Positions 47,324-58,464 are shown, counted from the stretch's first letter. The stretch: DNA of 64,000 nucleotides from Mesorhizobium sp. NZP2298 (GCF_013170825.1 NZ_CP033365.1:5344001-5408000), one strand, 5' to 3'. Translations and numbers: made by a program. Notes: generated from the sequence alone by a model not told the origin.

Positions 47324-47914
47324 TCAGGAGCGCTTGAGCAGCGACCACACGGCCGGCACAAGGCTTGCCGCGAGCGCAACCTTGATCAGGTCGCCGACGA
47401 TGAACGGCACGACGCCGAACTGCCAGGACTTTTCCGGGCCGATCAGCAGCGCGAGCCAGGCGAAACCCATCGCCATCATCACCACTTCGGCAACCAGCAT
47501 CGCGTTGAAAAGCTTGATCGGATGGCGATCCCAACCGCGATCCGCGGCCCAGCCGACAATCGCCGCCATGACCACGAAGCCAGCGAGGTAGCCGCCGGTC
47601 GAGCCAAGCATGTAGGCGATGCCGATGCCCTTCTCCGGCGTGCCCTGGAAAACCGGGAAGCCCATGGCGCCTTCCGCCATGTAGAGCAGCAGCGTGGCAA
47701 CGCCGAGGCGCATGCCGAAGGCGGCGGCGATCAGCAAGACGGCAAGCGTCTGCATCGAGATGTCGACGGGGCCGAGCACGACCCTGGTCTTGGCCGACAG
47801 GGTCAGCAGCAGCGTTCCGGCGATCGCCAGGAAAAGCTGTGTTGCCAGTCGCGCCGCGCCATCCTGCGGCAAGGCCAGAGAAACAAGCGGGCGCATCGTC
47901 GTTGCAGTTGCCAT
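47324..47914 (-). CDS. bioY: Biotin transporter S component BioY
   Basis: This 196-residue integral membrane protein has six helices and is the biotin-binding subunit of ECF-type uptake systems. It contains GPVDISMQTLAVLLIAAAFG, the GAMGFPVFQGTPEKGIGI stretch and GSTGGYLAGFVVMAAIVGW, all typical of BioY. The ATG at 47914 follows GGGGAAG. No bioM/bioN genes adjoin, as for solitary rhizobial BioY. It is divergent from the MBL hydrolase gene. I looked for a BioR-type box in the short gap and did not find a convincing one. Confidence 0.94.
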   Translation of the reverse strand: MATATTMRPLVSLALPQDGAARLATQLFLAIAGTLLLTLSAKTRVVLGPVDISMQTLAVLLIAAAFGMRLGVATLLLYMAEGAMGFPVFQGTPEKGIGIAYMLGSTGGYLAGFVVMAAIVGWAADRGWDRHPIKLFNAMLVAEVVMMAMGFAWLALLIGPEKSWQFGVVPFIVGDLIKVALAASLVPAVWSLLKRS

Positions 47915-48028
47915 GGTCTTCCCCAATCCGATCTGTCGCGATCCGATAATCGCGGTCTAGCGTTTTCCTATATTGGCTTGCGTGCTATGCGGCAATCGGT
48001 TTTGCCGTTCCGGGAACAATGTGCCGAT

Positions 48029-48937
48029 ATGGCTCTCAAATTCGATACCAGCTTCGATCCGCATTACGGCCAGGGCGTGAGCGTGGCACCGGACGTGCAG
48101 CGCGTCACGGTCCGAAATCCCAGCCCCTTCACTTTTCATGGCACCAACAGCTATGTCGTCGGGCGCGACACGCTGGCGGTGATCGATCCCGGGCCCGATG
48201 ACGACGCTCATCTTCAGGCCTTGCTCGACGTGATCGCCGGCAGGCCGGTCAGCCATATCTTCGTCAGCCACACGCATCGCGACCATTCCCCGCTGGCGGC
48301 CCGGCTGAAACAGCGCACCGGTGCCTTGGTGATGGCGCAGGGGCCTCACCGGCCGGCAAGGCCACTTCATGTTGGCGAGACCAACGCACTCGACGCCAGC
48401 GCCGACACCGCTTTCGTTCCCGACACCGCCCTGCCGGACGGCACGTTGGTCGCCGGCGACGGCTGGGCGATTCGCACGGTTCTGACCCCCGGCCACACCG
48501 CCAATCACGCGGCATTCGCGCTGGAAGGAACCGGCATCCTGTTTTCGGCCGATCATGTCATGGCGTGGGCGACGTCCATCGTCGCGCCGCCGGACGGAGC
48601 GATGGCCGACTACATGGCATCGCTGGACAGACTGATCGAGCGCGACGACCGCATGCTGCTGCCAGGCCATGGCGGGCCGGTAACGGCGCCGCGCGCGTTC
48701 ATGCGCGGGTTGAAGACGCATCGCAAGATGCGCGAACGGGCCATTCTGGAGCGGGTCAGAGCCGGCGACCGGACGGTTCCCGACATGGTCAAGGCGATCT
48801 ACCGGGATACAGATCCGCAGCTGCATGGTGCTGCCGGACTGTCGGTGCTTGCCCATCTCGAGGATCTTGTGGCGCGTGGCGTGGTGTCGACGGACGCGGC
48901 TCCCGCCATCGACGGCCTTTTCACGCCGACCCGATAG
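48029..48937 (+). CDS. Metallo-beta-lactamase fold hydrolase (LACTB2-like)
   Basis: This 302-residue cytoplasmic MBL-fold enzyme carries FVSHTHRDHSPLAARL (HxHxDH), LTPGHTANHAAFAL, LFSADHVMAWAT and LLPGHGGPV as metal ligands. A C-terminal helical segment (KMRERAILERVRAGDRTVPD) follows, as in LACTB2/YobT-type hydrolases. An in-frame ATG at 47987 could extend it by 14 residues. The substrate cannot be predicted; RNA or acyl-thioester substrates are known in the superfamily. It is divergent from bioY with a gap of about 110 bases. Confidence 0.9.
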   Translation: MALKFDTSFDPHYGQGVSVAPDVQRVTVRNPSPFTFHGTNSYVVGRDTLAVIDPGPDDDAHLQALLDVIAGRPVSHIFVSHTHRDHSPLAARLKQRTGALVMAQGPHRPARPLHVGETNALDASADTAFVPDTALPDGTLVAGDGWAIRTVLTPGHTANHAAFALEGTGILFSADHVMAWATSIVAPPDGAMADYMASLDRLIERDDRMLLPGHGGPVTAPRAFMRGLKTHRKMRERAILERVRAGDRTVPDMVKAIYRDTDPQLHGAAGLSVLAHLEDLVARGVVSTDAAPAIDGLFTPTR

Positions 48938-48987
48938 GCCTGCCCTGGGCCCTACCCTCCCAGCAGGCATGGGATCGGCGGAAAAGA

Positions 48988-49773
48988 CTACTCGGCCGGA
49001 GCCGCCCCGACCTGGCCGGCGACTTCCTGGTCCAATTCCGCCAGGAAATCAGTGACGCGCGCGGCATTGTCGCCAAGGTCGTAGCGACCGTAACGCGAGG
49101 CCGACCGCATGTCGACGATCACCGTATCGCCATCGTCCGTCACGCGGATCGCCACATCGGCGGGAAGGCCGAGCACGAAACCCTTGGCGACAGCGGTAAT
49201 GGTCACATCGCTTTGCCCGGCGAGGTCGGGATAGGGTTCGGAAAGATCCCAGCCGCGCCGGTCGAGCACGGTCTCGACGGCATTGACGATGGTCTCGAAT
49301 GGCAGGTCGTAGCTGCGCGCGGTGACCAGCGGGTAGCTGTCGGTCTGCAGCCGCTGTTCGCCCGGCGTCGACGGCGAGAGCACGTTCATGTCCTTTGTCC
49401 GGTCGCTGACATCGAGCGCGGGCGGATCATCGAAATCGGTCGAGATGTCCCTGAGCGGCGGATAGATCGTCGCCCAGTAGGCGGCAACGCCGTAGGGAAC
49501 GAGCACCAGCAGGGCCAGCAAGGCGCCGACGGTCAGGTCACGGCCGCCGTGATCACCAAATTTCCATAGTCGCGAAAAGGCAAAGGCGGCGAACAACAGC
49601 GCCAGCGCAGCGAGCAGCGCGACGATGCCCAGCACCCATAGGAACACCGGGGTTTCGACGAGATCGAAGCGGTGGCCGACGAAATCGGTCAGCAGAAGCA
49701 CCGCTGAAAATGCGGCCGTGCGCCGCGACCAGCCGGCAGCCTTCGAGGTTCGCCGTTCGGGAATGCTAACCAT
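48988..49773 (-). CDS. DUF1499 family membrane-anchored protein
   Basis: This 261-residue protein has two to three N-terminal helices (about 20-110, including FLWVLGIVALLAALALLFAA) and a C-terminal DUF1499 domain with VVDMRSASRYGRYDLGDNAA, the family's SRxGxxDxGxNxxR pattern (here read IVDMRSASRYGRYDLG). Function is unknown; such proteins are common in Rhizobiales. It converges with the MBL gene and follows the acyl-CoA synthetase on the same strand after a gap of 80 bases. Confidence 0.88.
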   Translation of the reverse strand: MVSIPERRTSKAAGWSRRTAAFSAVLLLTDFVGHRFDLVETPVFLWVLGIVALLAALALLFAAFAFSRLWKFGDHGGRDLTVGALLALLVLVPYGVAAYWATIYPPLRDISTDFDDPPALDVSDRTKDMNVLSPSTPGEQRLQTDSYPLVTARSYDLPFETIVNAVETVLDRRGWDLSEPYPDLAGQSDVTITAVAKGFVLGLPADVAIRVTDDGDTVIVDMRSASRYGRYDLGDNAARVTDFLAELDQEVAGQVGAAPAE

Positions 49774-49853
49774 TGTTCTCTGCGCTGCCCCAACCCGGAC
49801 GGAGGTTTAGTGCCTTTTCGCGTCGGCTTGAAGCCGAAACACGCAACATCCCC

Positions 49854-51482
<1,629 letters not shown>

Positions 51483-51802
51483 TCCGCTCCTCCTCCCTCG
51501 CGCATTTTGCGTCGTAGCTTGGAACCATTGTGAAGCGAACCTGCGGATTGTCCAGTCACCCGCTTGCGCGGCGAACGAATTTCCGCGCCCGTGCCGCTAC
51601 GGCAAGCGGTTGAATCTTGACATGTTTTGGGCTTCCTCCTCCGGGCCAATCGTGCCACCGAGATGGCAGGAGGATCGAAATCACTACAGCGGCGCAGTGC
51701 CTTATCCGGCGAAATGACTTGGAAATCCGCCACAATCCGGCCATCGTCGGCGTTAAGTTTCGTTAACGGGCAAGGGGCGATTGGCGACTGAAAGAGGTTC
51801 GC
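51483..51802. other. Intergenic region upstream of the acyl-CoA synthetase and the 118-residue gene
   Basis: About 320 bases that must hold two divergent promoters. I see no strong dyad, repeat or RNA element. Confidence 0.4.
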
Positions 51803-52159
51803 ATGGACGCGCAGCTCGACGACAAAGCCCTTGAGAGCACAATTGCGGAAAGCCTGGCCGATCTGGTGCCGGGCGAAAAGACTGTTTCCGAAGACGAATT
51901 TGTTGAAGTTGTCGGCGGCGCGCTCGAAGCGGTCGGCGGCACGCTGCTGTTCAAGATGTGCGTCCAGAACGAAGGCGAAGGCCAGCACGTCGCGGCGGCA
52001 TCCGTCGGCGATGGCGGCAACCGTCAGTTCCTGCTGCTCACCTTGCCAACCGTTGGTGGCTCTCTGAAAGTCGAAACCGTTTCGAGAAGCAGCAACCCGG
52101 TGGCGGGCATCGCGGCCGCCTATGCCGGACTGATGGACGCATTCAAAACCGCTGCCTGA
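51803..52159 (+). CDS. Hypothetical protein, 118 residues
   Basis: A frame opening MDAQLDDKALESTIAESLAD follows an AAGAGG ribosome-binding site at good spacing. The product is acidic, with an EFVEVVGGALEAVGGTLLFK segment and a strand-rich middle, ending VAGIAAAYAGLMDAFKTAA. It has no signal peptide, membrane helix or family motif that I recognise. It is a single gene upstream of the DUF427 gene. Codon usage is typical of its neighbours, so I believe it is a real gene. Confidence 0.7.
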   Translation: MDAQLDDKALESTIAESLADLVPGEKTVSEDEFVEVVGGALEAVGGTLLFKMCVQNEGEGQHVAAASVGDGGNRQFLLLTLPTVGGSLKVETVSRSSNPVAGIAAAYAGLMDAFKTAA

Positions 52160-52293
52160 GCCGGGGCGGACACTCGAAAGCGCGACGCGCCGTGCCACGC
52201 CTTGGTGATTGGCGCCTGTATTCTTGATGAAAACGGACCTTGCGCAACGGCTGTGCCCGCCACACCTTAGGGAGCCAGGCAAGGAGAACCAGC

Positions 52294-52683
52294 ATGGACA
52301 AGATCGCCAACCCGGCACCCGGCTTCCAGCGCAATCCCGACAAGATCATCACCATCGAGCCCTATGTAGGCACCGTTACGGTACGCGCCGGCGGTACGGT
52401 TATCGCGTCGTCCACGAAGGCCAAGGTGCTGACGGAGGCTCCCTACCCCGCCGCCTTCTACATTCCGTTCGCCGACATCGATTTCGGCAAGCTGAGCGCT
52501 ACCGAACACTCGACCCATTGCCCCTACAAGGGCGATGCCAGCTATTGGAGTGTGCTGCTTGCCGGCGAAACCGGTCAGAATGCAATGTGGGCTTACGAGC
52601 GGCCTTTCGACGAAATGACCGAAATCCGCGACCACGGCGCGTTCTACGCCAGCAAGGTCACGGTCGAGGCCACGCCAGCCTGA
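52294..52683 (+). CDS. DUF427 domain protein
   Basis: This 129-residue cytoplasmic protein matches DUF427: TVRAGGTVIASSTKAKVLTE, YPAAFYIPFADIDF, HSTHCPYKGDASYWSVLLAG and WAYERPFDEMTEIRDHGAFY. The conserved CPYKG and W-x-Y-x-P patterns define the family. The ATG at 52294 follows AAGGAGAACCAGC, a strong ribosome-binding site. Function is unknown; it converges with the deacetylase gene. Confidence 0.9.
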   Translation: MDKIANPAPGFQRNPDKIITIEPYVGTVTVRAGGTVIASSTKAKVLTEAPYPAAFYIPFADIDFGKLSATEHSTHCPYKGDASYWSVLLAGETGQNAMWAYERPFDEMTEIRDHGAFYASKVTVEATPA

Positions 52684-52705
52684 GCACTTCGACCTGAATG
52701 CACCC

Positions 52706-53446
52706 TCAGTCGGTGGTGCCGTGATTGCCGGTACCGTCGGCATCGTCCAGGCGCACGAAGGTCATGCCCTTGTCCTTGAGTGCCAGCAGGCCCTGCACCA
52801 CGCCCTCGCCGGCGGCATGGGTCGGCTGGTTGATATGGGCGATGATGACGTCGCCGTCCTTGGCCGCAGCGATGCGCTTGGCGGTTTCCTTGGCGCCCAG
52901 CAGCGAGCCGCCATCGCCATTGATCGAGAAGCCGGCGATCTTGAAACCGAGCTTGCGGATCATCGCGATCGCCGAGGGGCTGTATTCGGCGGTTGCGCCG
53001 CGGAACCATTTAGGCGCGGGCTCACCAGTCCGTGCAAGCGCCGCGGCCCCCGACTCAACCTCGGTCAACACTGCATCCGGGCTGCCGGCGCTGCGTATGC
53101 CATAGATCTTCTGCGGCGTGTCGACCGCCGGAACATGGCGCCCGCCGTGATTTTCCAATTCGAAAAGGTCGCGATGCGCCCGCATGATCTCGACGGCCGC
53201 GGCGTTGCGCTTCAGCCAGATGCCGGTGACAAAAATGGTGGCCGGTATCTTGTTTTCCACCAGCGCCGAGAGAATGCGTGTGTCTGTCTGGCCATCGCAG
53301 GCATCGAGCGTGAGCGCAACGCGGCCCGCTCCGCTTGCCGCGGGCTTGATGTGCAGCGTGGGCTCGACAAGCGGCGCGGCTTGGGCGCTGGATATCGCCG
53401 CCAGCGATATGGCGATCATGCAGAGATGTCTTTGCAGCAGACGCAT
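52706..53446 (-). CDS. Exported polysaccharide deacetylase family protein
   Basis: This 246-residue protein has an N-terminal signal peptide (HLCMIAISLAAISSAQA then APLVEP) and a NodB-homology domain. It contains VALTLDACDGQTDTRILSAL (the catalytic Asp motif with D-x-C-D in place of the usual T-F-D-D), ATIFVTGIWLKRN, ELENHGGRHVPA (reduced His motif) and WFRGATAEYS. It probably removes acetyl groups from a periplasmic glycan, or is a degenerate member. The start MRLLQRHLCM at 53446 gives the signal peptide. It faces the DUF427 gene. Confidence 0.85.
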   Translation of the reverse strand: MRLLQRHLCMIAISLAAISSAQAAPLVEPTLHIKPAASGAGRVALTLDACDGQTDTRILSALVENKIPATIFVTGIWLKRNAAAVEIMRAHRDLFELENHGGRHVPAVDTPQKIYGIRSAGSPDAVLTEVESGAAALARTGEPAPKWFRGATAEYSPSAIAMIRKLGFKIAGFSINGDGGSLLGAKETAKRIAAAKDGDVIIAHINQPTHAAGEGVVQGLLALKDKGMTFVRLDDADGTGNHGTTD

Positions 53447-53652
53447 CAAACCGAATTCCCGACTGAAGCAGTTCACCGTTTCACGGAAACGGCAACCCGC
53501 CCTTTGTTTTGGAACATTTCCCATGGGGCGATTTCAAGCCGCCATCCCAAGACCCGCATGAAGGCGGAAATCAGGACGATGGGTAGCAGAAAAATGCCTG
53601 GCGCGGCAATTTGACCGCCGGGCTTGCGAACGATCCATCCGACGACAGCCGT

Positions 53653-54756
53653 TCAGACAGCCCGTTCCCGCTTCATCTCGGTGCGCGCCAGAAGATCGCG
53701 CGCCGCCTCGATGACAGGCTTCACCTCCAGGCGCCAGACGCAGCATGCCTTGCGGGGGTCGGTCCGGCGGCACAAGCCCTTGGCCACGCAGTCGCACGGC
53801 ATCGGCGGCCGAAGCGCGATGCTGGGCACGCCGAGAGGCCCCCAGCGCGACGGGTTCGTCATACCGAACAGGCCGACAACGGGTGTGCCCGCGGCCGCGG
53901 CCATATGCATCGGGCCGCTCTCGTTGCCGAGAAACAGTCGCGCCTGCTTCAGGACGGCCAACAAGGTCTCGAGCGACAGCGTCCCGACAAGATCGACGAC
54001 CGGCGTCGCCGTCCTGGCGATGATCCGCGCGGCGGTCCCCTGCTCCTCCGGCCCTCCGACCAAGACGACGCCCAATCCGGTATCGATTGCAATTTCGTCG
54101 ATCGCCTCGGCAAAGCGTTCGGGCTGCCATTGCCGGCCCTTGAAACTCGCTCCCGCGTGCACCGCCACGAAGCCGTTTGGGTTGAGACCACGCTTGCCCA
54201 GAAGCGCCAAGGCTTTCAGGATCTCGAACGGCAGAGGCTGAATGCTTGGCACCGTCACGCGCAGATCAAGGCCGAGCGCTTCAACGGGCGAAAGATAGCG
54301 ATAGACAAAATGCTGGCCGCCAAATCCGAACGGCTTGGCAAACACATTGGCGGGTTGCCGCTCCAGCAGCTTCAGAGGCCGTTCGGGAGGATTGTAGCCG
54401 ACGCGGGTCTTGGCGTTGACGAACCCGCTGATGATGCGCGAGGTCTTTGAATCGGTCAGGTCGATCGTCAGGTCAAAGCGGAAGCCGCGCAGGGCCCGCA
54501 CCATGGCATAGAGCTCTTTTCCACGCTCCAGCGCGGTGCCGCGCATGCGGGATCGCCTGAACGTGACCACTTCCGAGGCGATACCATGCGTAACCACGAA
54601 GCTTTCGAACTGCGCTTCGCAGAGGAACACGATCCTGGCGCCAGGGAATTCGAGTTGCAGGTTCCTGGCGAGCGCCGAGGCGAGGACGATGTCGCCTATG
54701 AACTTCGTTTGAATGACCAGGATCGAGCGGAACGGCGCGGGTGATATCTGCAACAT
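53653..54756 (-). CDS. GT9 family ADP-heptose:LPS heptosyltransferase-like protein
   Basis: This 367-residue GT-B enzyme of family 9 has ILVIQTKFIGDIVLASALAR (the N-terminal GDxxLA motif), RVGYNPPERPLKLL, AVHAGASFKGRQWQPERFAE and LGNESGPMHMAAAAGTPVVG (donor-binding D/ESGxxH). Such enzymes add heptose or related sugars to the LPS core. The C-terminus is cysteine-rich (PMPCDCVAKGLCRRTDPRKAC), as in several heptosyltransferase paralogues. It is about 200 bases upstream of the deacetylase on the same strand, and its presence fits the polysaccharide theme of the region. Confidence 0.9.
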   Translation of the reverse strand: MLQISPAPFRSILVIQTKFIGDIVLASALARNLQLEFPGARIVFLCEAQFESFVVTHGIASEVVTFRRSRMRGTALERGKELYAMVRALRGFRFDLTIDLTDSKTSRIISGFVNAKTRVGYNPPERPLKLLERQPANVFAKPFGFGGQHFVYRYLSPVEALGLDLRVTVPSIQPLPFEILKALALLGKRGLNPNGFVAVHAGASFKGRQWQPERFAEAIDEIAIDTGLGVVLVGGPEEQGTAARIIARTATPVVDLVGTLSLETLLAVLKQARLFLGNESGPMHMAAAAGTPVVGLFGMTNPSRWGPLGVPSIALRPPMPCDCVAKGLCRRTDPRKACCVWRLEVKPVIEAARDLLARTEMKRERAV

Positions 54757-54875
54757 ATGATTCCCGGGACAATTGGCGGGCCGTCCGCAAATTGGGCAGG
54801 AACAATGTCGAGATTACGCAGTGCCTTCAGCACGTTCGCGTGAGTTTTCATACAAAACCGTAAGCTTTGATCTCC

Positions 54876-57554
54876 CTATCCGCGCCCCGTCTTTGCTACC
54901 TGCACCGCTGCCTGCGCGGCCGCCAGCCTGGCGATCGGCACGCGATAGGGCGAGCACGACACATAATCGAGACCGACCTCCTCGCAGAAACGGATCGATG
55001 AGGGATCGCCGCCATGTTCGCCGCAGATGCCGAGCTTGATCTCCGGCCGTGTCGCCCTGCCCTTTTGCGCGGCCATGCGCACCAGTTCGCCGACACCGTC
55101 GATGTCGAGCGAGACGAACGGATCCTGGTCGATGATGCCCTTCTGGCGATAAGTCTCCAGGAACGAGGCCGCATCGTCGCGTGAGATGCCGAAGGTGGTC
55201 TGGGTAAGGTCATTGGTGCCGAATGAGAAGAACTCGGCCGACTCGGCGATCACATGGGCACGGATCGCCGCGCGCGGCAGTTCGATCATGGTTCCAGTCA
55301 GATAGTCGATCTTGACGCCGCTCTCGTCCATGACGCTCTTGGCGACCGCATCGATGCGCGCCTTCACATAGTCGAGTTCCTTCACGAGGCCGACCAGCGG
55401 CACCATGATCTCGGGCACCACCAGCGCGCCGGCCTTCTTGCCGGCTTCGATGGCAGCCTCGAAAATGGCGCGTGCCTGCATCTCCGCGATCTCCGGATAG
55501 GAGACGGCCAGCCGGCAGCCGCGATGGCCAAGCATCGGGTTGAATTCGTGCAGGGCCTCGGTGCGCTGCCTGAGCTTGTCGGCCGATACATTCATGACGG
55601 CGGCGACCTCGGCGATTTCGGCCTCGGTCTTGGGCAGGAATTCATGCAGCGGCGGATCGAGCAGGCGGATCGTCACCGGCAGGCCCGCCATGATCTCGAA
55701 CAGTTCCAGGAAATCCGAACGCTGCATGGGCAGAAGCTTGGCCAGGGCGGCGCGCCGGTCGCTCTCGGTGTCGGCGAGGATCATCTCGCGCATGGCGACG
55801 ATGCGGTCGCCGTCGAAGAACATGTGCTCGGTACGGCAAAGCCCGATGCCTTCCGCGCCGAAAGAGCGCGCCATGCGGGCATCGAGCGGCGTTTCGGCGT
55901 TGGTGCGCACCTTCATGCGGCGCACGGCATCCGCCCATTCCATGATGGCGGCGAAATCGCCCGACAGTTCCGGCTGCAGCATGGCAACCGCGCCCTTCAG
56001 CACCTGGCCATTGCCGCCATCGATGGTGATGATGTCGCCCTTGCGGAAGGTCTGCCCCATCGAGATCAGCGTGCCCGCCTTATAGTCGACGCGCAGCGTT
56101 CCGGCGCCCGACACGCAAGGTTTGCCCATGCCGCGCGCGACAACGGCGGCATGGCTGGTCATGCCGCCGCGCGTGGTCAGGATGCCTTCCGCCGCATGCA
56201 TGCCGTGGATGTCCTCGGGGCTGGTCTCGATGCGCACCAGGATCGCCTTGCGGCCTTGGGTCTTCAGATCCTCGGCATCGCCGGAGGAAAAGACGATCTC
56301 GCCGGTGGCGGCGCCCGGCGAGGCCGGCAGACCGACGCCGATGACGTCACGCGCGGCTTTCGGATCGATGGTCGGATGCAGCAACTGGTCGAGCGAGCCC
56401 GGATCGATGCGGGCGACAGCCTCTTCCTTCGAGATCAGGCTGTCCCTGGCCATCTCGACCGCAATCTTCAGCGCCGCCTTCGCGGTGCGCTTGCCGGAGC
56501 GGGTCTGCAGCATCCACAATTTGCCGCGCTCGATGGTGAATTCGAGGTCCTGCATGTCGCGGTAGTGCTTTTCCAGGCTGTCGGAGATGGTGACGAAGGA
56601 CTGGAAGGCGTCGGGCATCAGCTTTTGCAGCGACGGCTTGTCGGAGCCGGCGGCGATGCGGGCCGCCTCGGTGATGTTCTGCGGCGTGCGGATACCGGCA
56701 ACGACATCCTCGCCCTGCGCGTTCACCAGGAACTCGCCATAGAGCTGCTTTTCGCCGGTCGATGGGTTGCGGGTGAAGGCGACGCCGGTGGCCGAGGTCT
56801 CGCCCATATTGCCGAACACCATGGCTTGCACGTTGACCGCCGTACCCCAGCTTTCGGGGATGTCATGCAGACGCCGGTAGGTGATGGCACGGTTGTTCAT
56901 CCAGCTCGAGAACACGGCGCCGATGGCGCCCCAGAGCTGTTCTTGCGGATCCTGCGGGAACGGCCTGCCGAGATCTTCCTCGACCTTGGCCTTGTAGAGC
57001 GCGATCACGCCTTGCCATTCGATGGCCGTCAGTTCGGTGTCGAGTTCATGGCCGAGGCTGGCCTTCTGGTCTTCCAGGATCTCCTCGAACACCTCGTGAT
57101 CGAGCCCCATGACGACATCGGAATACATCTGGATGAAGCGGCGGTAGCTGTCATAGGCAAAGCGCGCATCGCCGGAATCAGTGGCCAACGCCTCGACGGT
57201 TTCGTCATTGAGGCCGAGATTGAGCACGGTGTCCATCATGCCCGGCATGGAGGCGCGAGCCCCGGAGCGTACCGACACGAGCAGCAGCTTTGACGGATCG
57301 CCGAACTGGCGGCCGGTCAGCCGGCCAATGTGATCGAGCGCGATCGCGACATCGGCTTCCAAACCCGCCGGATAGGCGCGGCCATTGGCGTAATAGGCAT
57401 TGCAGACCTCGGTGGTGATGGTGAAGCCTGGCGGCACCGGCAGGCCCAGGCTGCACATCTCGGCAAGGTTGGCACCCTTGCCGCCCAGCAGATTCTTGTC
57501 GCCGGCACGGCCTTCCGCCGCACCATCGCCAAAGGTGAAAACCCATTTGGTCAT
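54876..57554 (-). CDS. ppdK: Pyruvate, phosphate dikinase PpdK
   Basis: This enzyme interconverts pyruvate, ATP and Pi with PEP, AMP and PPi in the cytoplasm, a gluconeogenic step. The 892-residue protein has the ATP-grasp N-terminus (GDKNLLGGKGANLAEMCSLG, SVRSGARASMPGMMDTVLNL), the phosphohistidine domain TRGGMTSHAAVVARGMGKPC near 463 (His in TSHAA), and a PEP-binding barrel with GLCRTEHMFF and GICGEHGGDPSS near the C-terminus. The ATG at 57554 follows AGAGCAAAGC-type leader sequence. Family length is 875-895. It stands as a single gene. Confidence 0.96.
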   Translation of the reverse strand: MTKWVFTFGDGAAEGRAGDKNLLGGKGANLAEMCSLGLPVPPGFTITTEVCNAYYANGRAYPAGLEADVAIALDHIGRLTGRQFGDPSKLLLVSVRSGARASMPGMMDTVLNLGLNDETVEALATDSGDARFAYDSYRRFIQMYSDVVMGLDHEVFEEILEDQKASLGHELDTELTAIEWQGVIALYKAKVEEDLGRPFPQDPQEQLWGAIGAVFSSWMNNRAITYRRLHDIPESWGTAVNVQAMVFGNMGETSATGVAFTRNPSTGEKQLYGEFLVNAQGEDVVAGIRTPQNITEAARIAAGSDKPSLQKLMPDAFQSFVTISDSLEKHYRDMQDLEFTIERGKLWMLQTRSGKRTAKAALKIAVEMARDSLISKEEAVARIDPGSLDQLLHPTIDPKAARDVIGVGLPASPGAATGEIVFSSGDAEDLKTQGRKAILVRIETSPEDIHGMHAAEGILTTRGGMTSHAAVVARGMGKPCVSGAGTLRVDYKAGTLISMGQTFRKGDIITIDGGNGQVLKGAVAMLQPELSGDFAAIMEWADAVRRMKVRTNAETPLDARMARSFGAEGIGLCRTEHMFFDGDRIVAMREMILADTESDRRAALAKLLPMQRSDFLELFEIMAGLPVTIRLLDPPLHEFLPKTEAEIAEVAAVMNVSADKLRQRTEALHEFNPMLGHRGCRLAVSYPEIAEMQARAIFEAAIEAGKKAGALVVPEIMVPLVGLVKELDYVKARIDAVAKSVMDESGVKIDYLTGTMIELPRAAIRAHVIAESAEFFSFGTNDLTQTTFGISRDDAASFLETYRQKGIIDQDPFVSLDIDGVGELVRMAAQKGRATRPEIKLGICGEHGGDPSSIRFCEEVGLDYVSCSPYRVPIARLAAAQAAVQVAKTGRG

Positions 57555-57779
57555 GCTTTGCTCTCCGGTTGCAGGAGATTGGAAAGATTGGCGAAACGGA
57601 AAGTTCCGCCCTGGTCCGACTTTGGAGCGATATGATGCTGCAGTGCGAAAGGCAAGCGCCGGAAAAGCCGTTCCGCCGCTACAATCGATTAAGAAAAAGG
57701 CCGGCCCGGACATACGGCAAAAAGACTTGCCACCTCACGGTTCGATGTCTAGAACATAAAGGGAACAAATAGGTGCCCC

Positions 57780-58124
57780 ATGAAACTGACTGGAAAACTC
57801 GACTATCTGGAAATGCCGGCGACGGGTGGCACGCTGGATCGGCTGAAGGCTTTCTACAGTTCCGCCTTTGCCTGGTCGTTCACCGACTATGGCCCCACCT
57901 ATTCGGCCTTCGCAGAGGGCCTGGATGGCGGTTTCCAGGCCGATGCCGCGGAAGCACAGGCCAAGCCGCTGCCCGTGCTCTACAGCGACGACCTCGAGGA
58001 AACACTTGGCGCCGTCGAAAGCGCCGGCGGCACGATCGTCAAGCCGATCTTCGCATTTCCCGGCGGCCGGCGCTTCCACTTCGTCGATCCGGCCGGCAAT
58101 GAGCTCGCAGTGTGGTCCCAATAG
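57780..58124 (+). CDS. VOC (glyoxalase/bleomycin-resistance) family protein
   Basis: This 114-residue single-domain vicinal-oxygen-chelate protein has LDYLEMPATGGTLDRLKAFY at the N-terminus, FTDYGPTYSAFAEGLDGGF and the C-terminal GRRFHFVDPAGNELAVWS strand, typical of the VOC superfamily. The usual two-fold betaalphabetabetabeta units are short. A metal-dependent enzyme or a resistance protein is possible; substrate unknown. The start is an ATG at 57780 after AGGTGCCCC. It is divergent from ppdK. Confidence 0.9.
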   Translation: MKLTGKLDYLEMPATGGTLDRLKAFYSSAFAWSFTDYGPTYSAFAEGLDGGFQADAAEAQAKPLPVLYSDDLEETLGAVESAGGTIVKPIFAFPGGRRFHFVDPAGNELAVWSQ

Positions 58125-58190
58125 CCTGTTCATTGACCATCTGGCGGCAACGCGCCGCAGGCCAGCCGAGTGTTCTCGCGTCACTCATGA

Positions 58191-58216
58191 GCATTGTGCT
58201 TTGGCATTGTGCTTTT
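58191..58216 (+). repeat. 13-bp tandem direct repeat upstream of tRNA-Gln
   Basis: GCATTGTGCTTTG at 58191-58203 is followed directly by GCATTGTGCTTTT at 58204-58216, a 12 of 13 match. It lies about 50 bases before the tRNA gene, in the expected promoter region. Confidence 0.6.
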
Positions 58217-58263
58217 CGGCTGCTCTGCTAATAACGCGCCGCACAAGCGACTCTGACGGCTAT

Positions 58264-58338
58264 TGGGGCGTCGCCAAGTGGTAAGGCATCGGTTTTTGGT
58301 ACCGACATTCCCAGGTTCGAATCCTGGCGCCCCAGCCA
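58264..58338 (+). tRNA. tRNA-Gln (anticodon TTG)
   Basis: The acceptor stem TGGGGCG pairs with CGCCCCA. The D-arm GCC...GGC and the anticodon stem TCGGT/ACCGA carry the loop TTTTGGT with anticodon TTG, and the T-arm is CCAGG-TTCGAAT-CCTGG. Discriminator G is followed by an encoded CCA at 58336-58338. The cloverleaf is complete and identifies glutamine, decoding CAA and, by wobble, CAG. Confidence 0.96.
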
Positions 58339-58464
58339 TCGCCATTTTCATTGTTTTTCAATCAGTTAGATAACACTAGAAATTGCCAAGCGTTACAGCC
58401 AAATGGATGTTCCACATGGCATCCGGTCTGTGAAAATCGCCCGTGCTATAGGAGAGATGCGGCA

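Noticed and set aside
47915..48028. BioR or BirA-type biotin operator upstream of bioY
   Set aside because: No convincing TTATNNATAA-like dyad in the gap.
55254..57293. Plus-strand frame of about 680 codons inside ppdK
   Set aside because: Antisense to an unambiguous pyruvate phosphate dikinase; rich in His, Asp and Gly with no domain.
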